A stretch of 64,000 nucleotides of DNA from Undaria pinnatifida (taxonomy: Eukaryota > Sar > Phaeophyceae > Laminariales > Alariaceae): NCBI GenBank assembly GCA_012845835.1, contig JABAKD010000023.1:7887147-7951146 (forward strand), given 5' to 3'. Position numbers and translations under genes: made by a program. The notes under the pieces were generated by a model, which was given only the letters and a program-made list of their open reading frames with translations, ran no database searches and was not told the origin of the DNA. Numbering within the stretch: position 1 is the stretch's first letter; every line of letters starts with the position of its first letter. Below, piece after piece: positions 63,143-64,000 of the stretch.

Positions 63143-64000
63143 CGTGGGTACAGCAAGCGGAGTGTTTGCGGGTCGTATACGATGATCCTCCGCACAACGC
63201 ATACTGTACCACGACCTTTCGCTTTAGTAGGCACAGCAGTTCCCTGCTTTTGAACTCACGTGTTCGCACTCTTCGATAGCATAAAACATGCGGAACCCAA
63301 AACATTTTCAACGACGATCTTTGCGCGCAATGTATATTTCCCATTTTTCGATATATTGTTTGCTGCGCGTATTATTCTGTCATCACACGCTCTCCGCACA
63401 TGTATCATATAAAACATACCTGGTACATACATACCCTCCCCGACCTATCACGCCTGGCATCTTTTGTGCTCACAGGTCCCCATGCAAACTAGCACAACCG
63501 AGACAAACGCAAGCAATAAACCGCCGTGGCCTTCACTTCAACTTCTGCACGCCCCATGCGCGTACACTCAGCAAGGGATGTGCTCACAGCTCACAGCAGT
63601 TTGGCTCTCAAAACGCCAAGCGTTAAGCGGTATAATACCAGGTAGGTCGTAATGTAATGGTTCTCCACACCACGACCTCTGGATACTTTGCCGCGAGCGA
63701 TGCATCTTTACGGCAGGTTGATAATAAACATACTCTCAAGTCTCAAGTGTTATTTATGAAAAGTTGAAAATCCTGAAACCCACCGACGACTAATTTTGCG
63801 CGAAACAATTTCGCGCATTTCCCGATGTATCCGAGACCGACACCCGTCCCGATGTATCCGGGACCGACACCATTCATTGCTGTTACACGGTCCCAAACAC
63901 TACAAAGCTGCCTAGCCGCGAATAAAACCTTACCCCCTCCCCTCCCCCCCCGCCCCCGCCCTATATATTCCTATCTATACGCCTCGAGCATGCGCAACAC
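63143..64000. other. Unassigned sequence at window end
   Basis: A short repeat GATGTATCCGRGACCGACAC occurs twice at about 63822-63871. No gene recognised. Confidence 0.3.

Overview
This is nuclear DNA from a eukaryote with a repeat-rich, intron-heavy genome. My best guess is a photosynthetic stramenopile, probably a brown alga. That rests on the one real gene (a compact dynamin/Mx-type GTPase with very long introns), on decayed reverse-transcriptase ORFs of a type I associate with brown-algal genomes, and on the density of short inverted-repeat elements. The lineage is inference; no sequence search was possible.

Gene content. I support a single protein-coding gene, on the + strand, with five exons: 5849-6490, 14737-15000, 34487-34741, 37026-37601 and 52340-52597. 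Together they encode a continuous 664-residue dynamin-like GTPase: GTPase domain in exons 1-2, stalk in exons 3-5, GTPase effector region at the C terminus. All four introns are phase 0 with GT-AG borders. They total about 44.8 kb, so roughly 96% of the gene is intron. Almost everything else in the window is mobile-element debris, much of it inside those introns.

Repeat layout. I sorted the repeats by eye into families; the names are mine. F1: about 250-290 bp MITE with ACGCGTGCTACGATAGAGG ends, more than 25 full or partial copies. F2: about 250 bp MITE with TTCTACGGTAGCCCCC ends, repeatedly nested inside other MITEs and in one case flanked by an 11-bp direct repeat. F3: about 310 bp element with two CACTCGCGCGAGTG palindromes. 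F5: about 250-280 bp MITE with CCATCCCACGGTAGGG-like ends. F6: unit with terminal direct repeats and a tRNA-like segment. F7: GGGTC-rich element. R1: about 1.5-1.85 kb direct repeat at 10.6-12.1 and 57.7-59.5 kb, plus fragments. There are also three copies of a tRNA-derived SINE, one TTA-flanked Harbinger-like MITE (9.2-9.85 kb) and one TA-flanked pogo/mariner-like element (62.0-63.1 kb).

The most striking structure is in intron 2. A 7.8-kb near-palindromic element (E1, 21389-29161) carries a decayed reverse transcriptase on each arm, pointing outward from the centre. Only 289 bp further on lies a 3.2-kb internally deleted relative (E2, 29451-32686) with the same inverted ends. The four arms read left, right, left, right.

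Region by region: 1-5.8 kb upstream repeats, one SINE and the probable 5' UTR; 5.8-6.5 exon 1; 6.5-14.7 intron 1 (MITEs, Harbinger-like element, R1 copy A, tandem repeats); 14.7-15.0 exon 2; 15.0-34.5 intron 2 (partial exon-2 duplicate, F6, E1, E2, GGGTC array); 34.5-37.6 exons 3 and 4; 37.6-52.3 intron 4 (dense MITE field and a minisatellite); 52.3-52.6 exon 5; 52.6-64 downstream repeats, two SINE copies, R1 copy B and the pogo-like element. Boundaries of repeats are approximate unless a terminal motif is stated.
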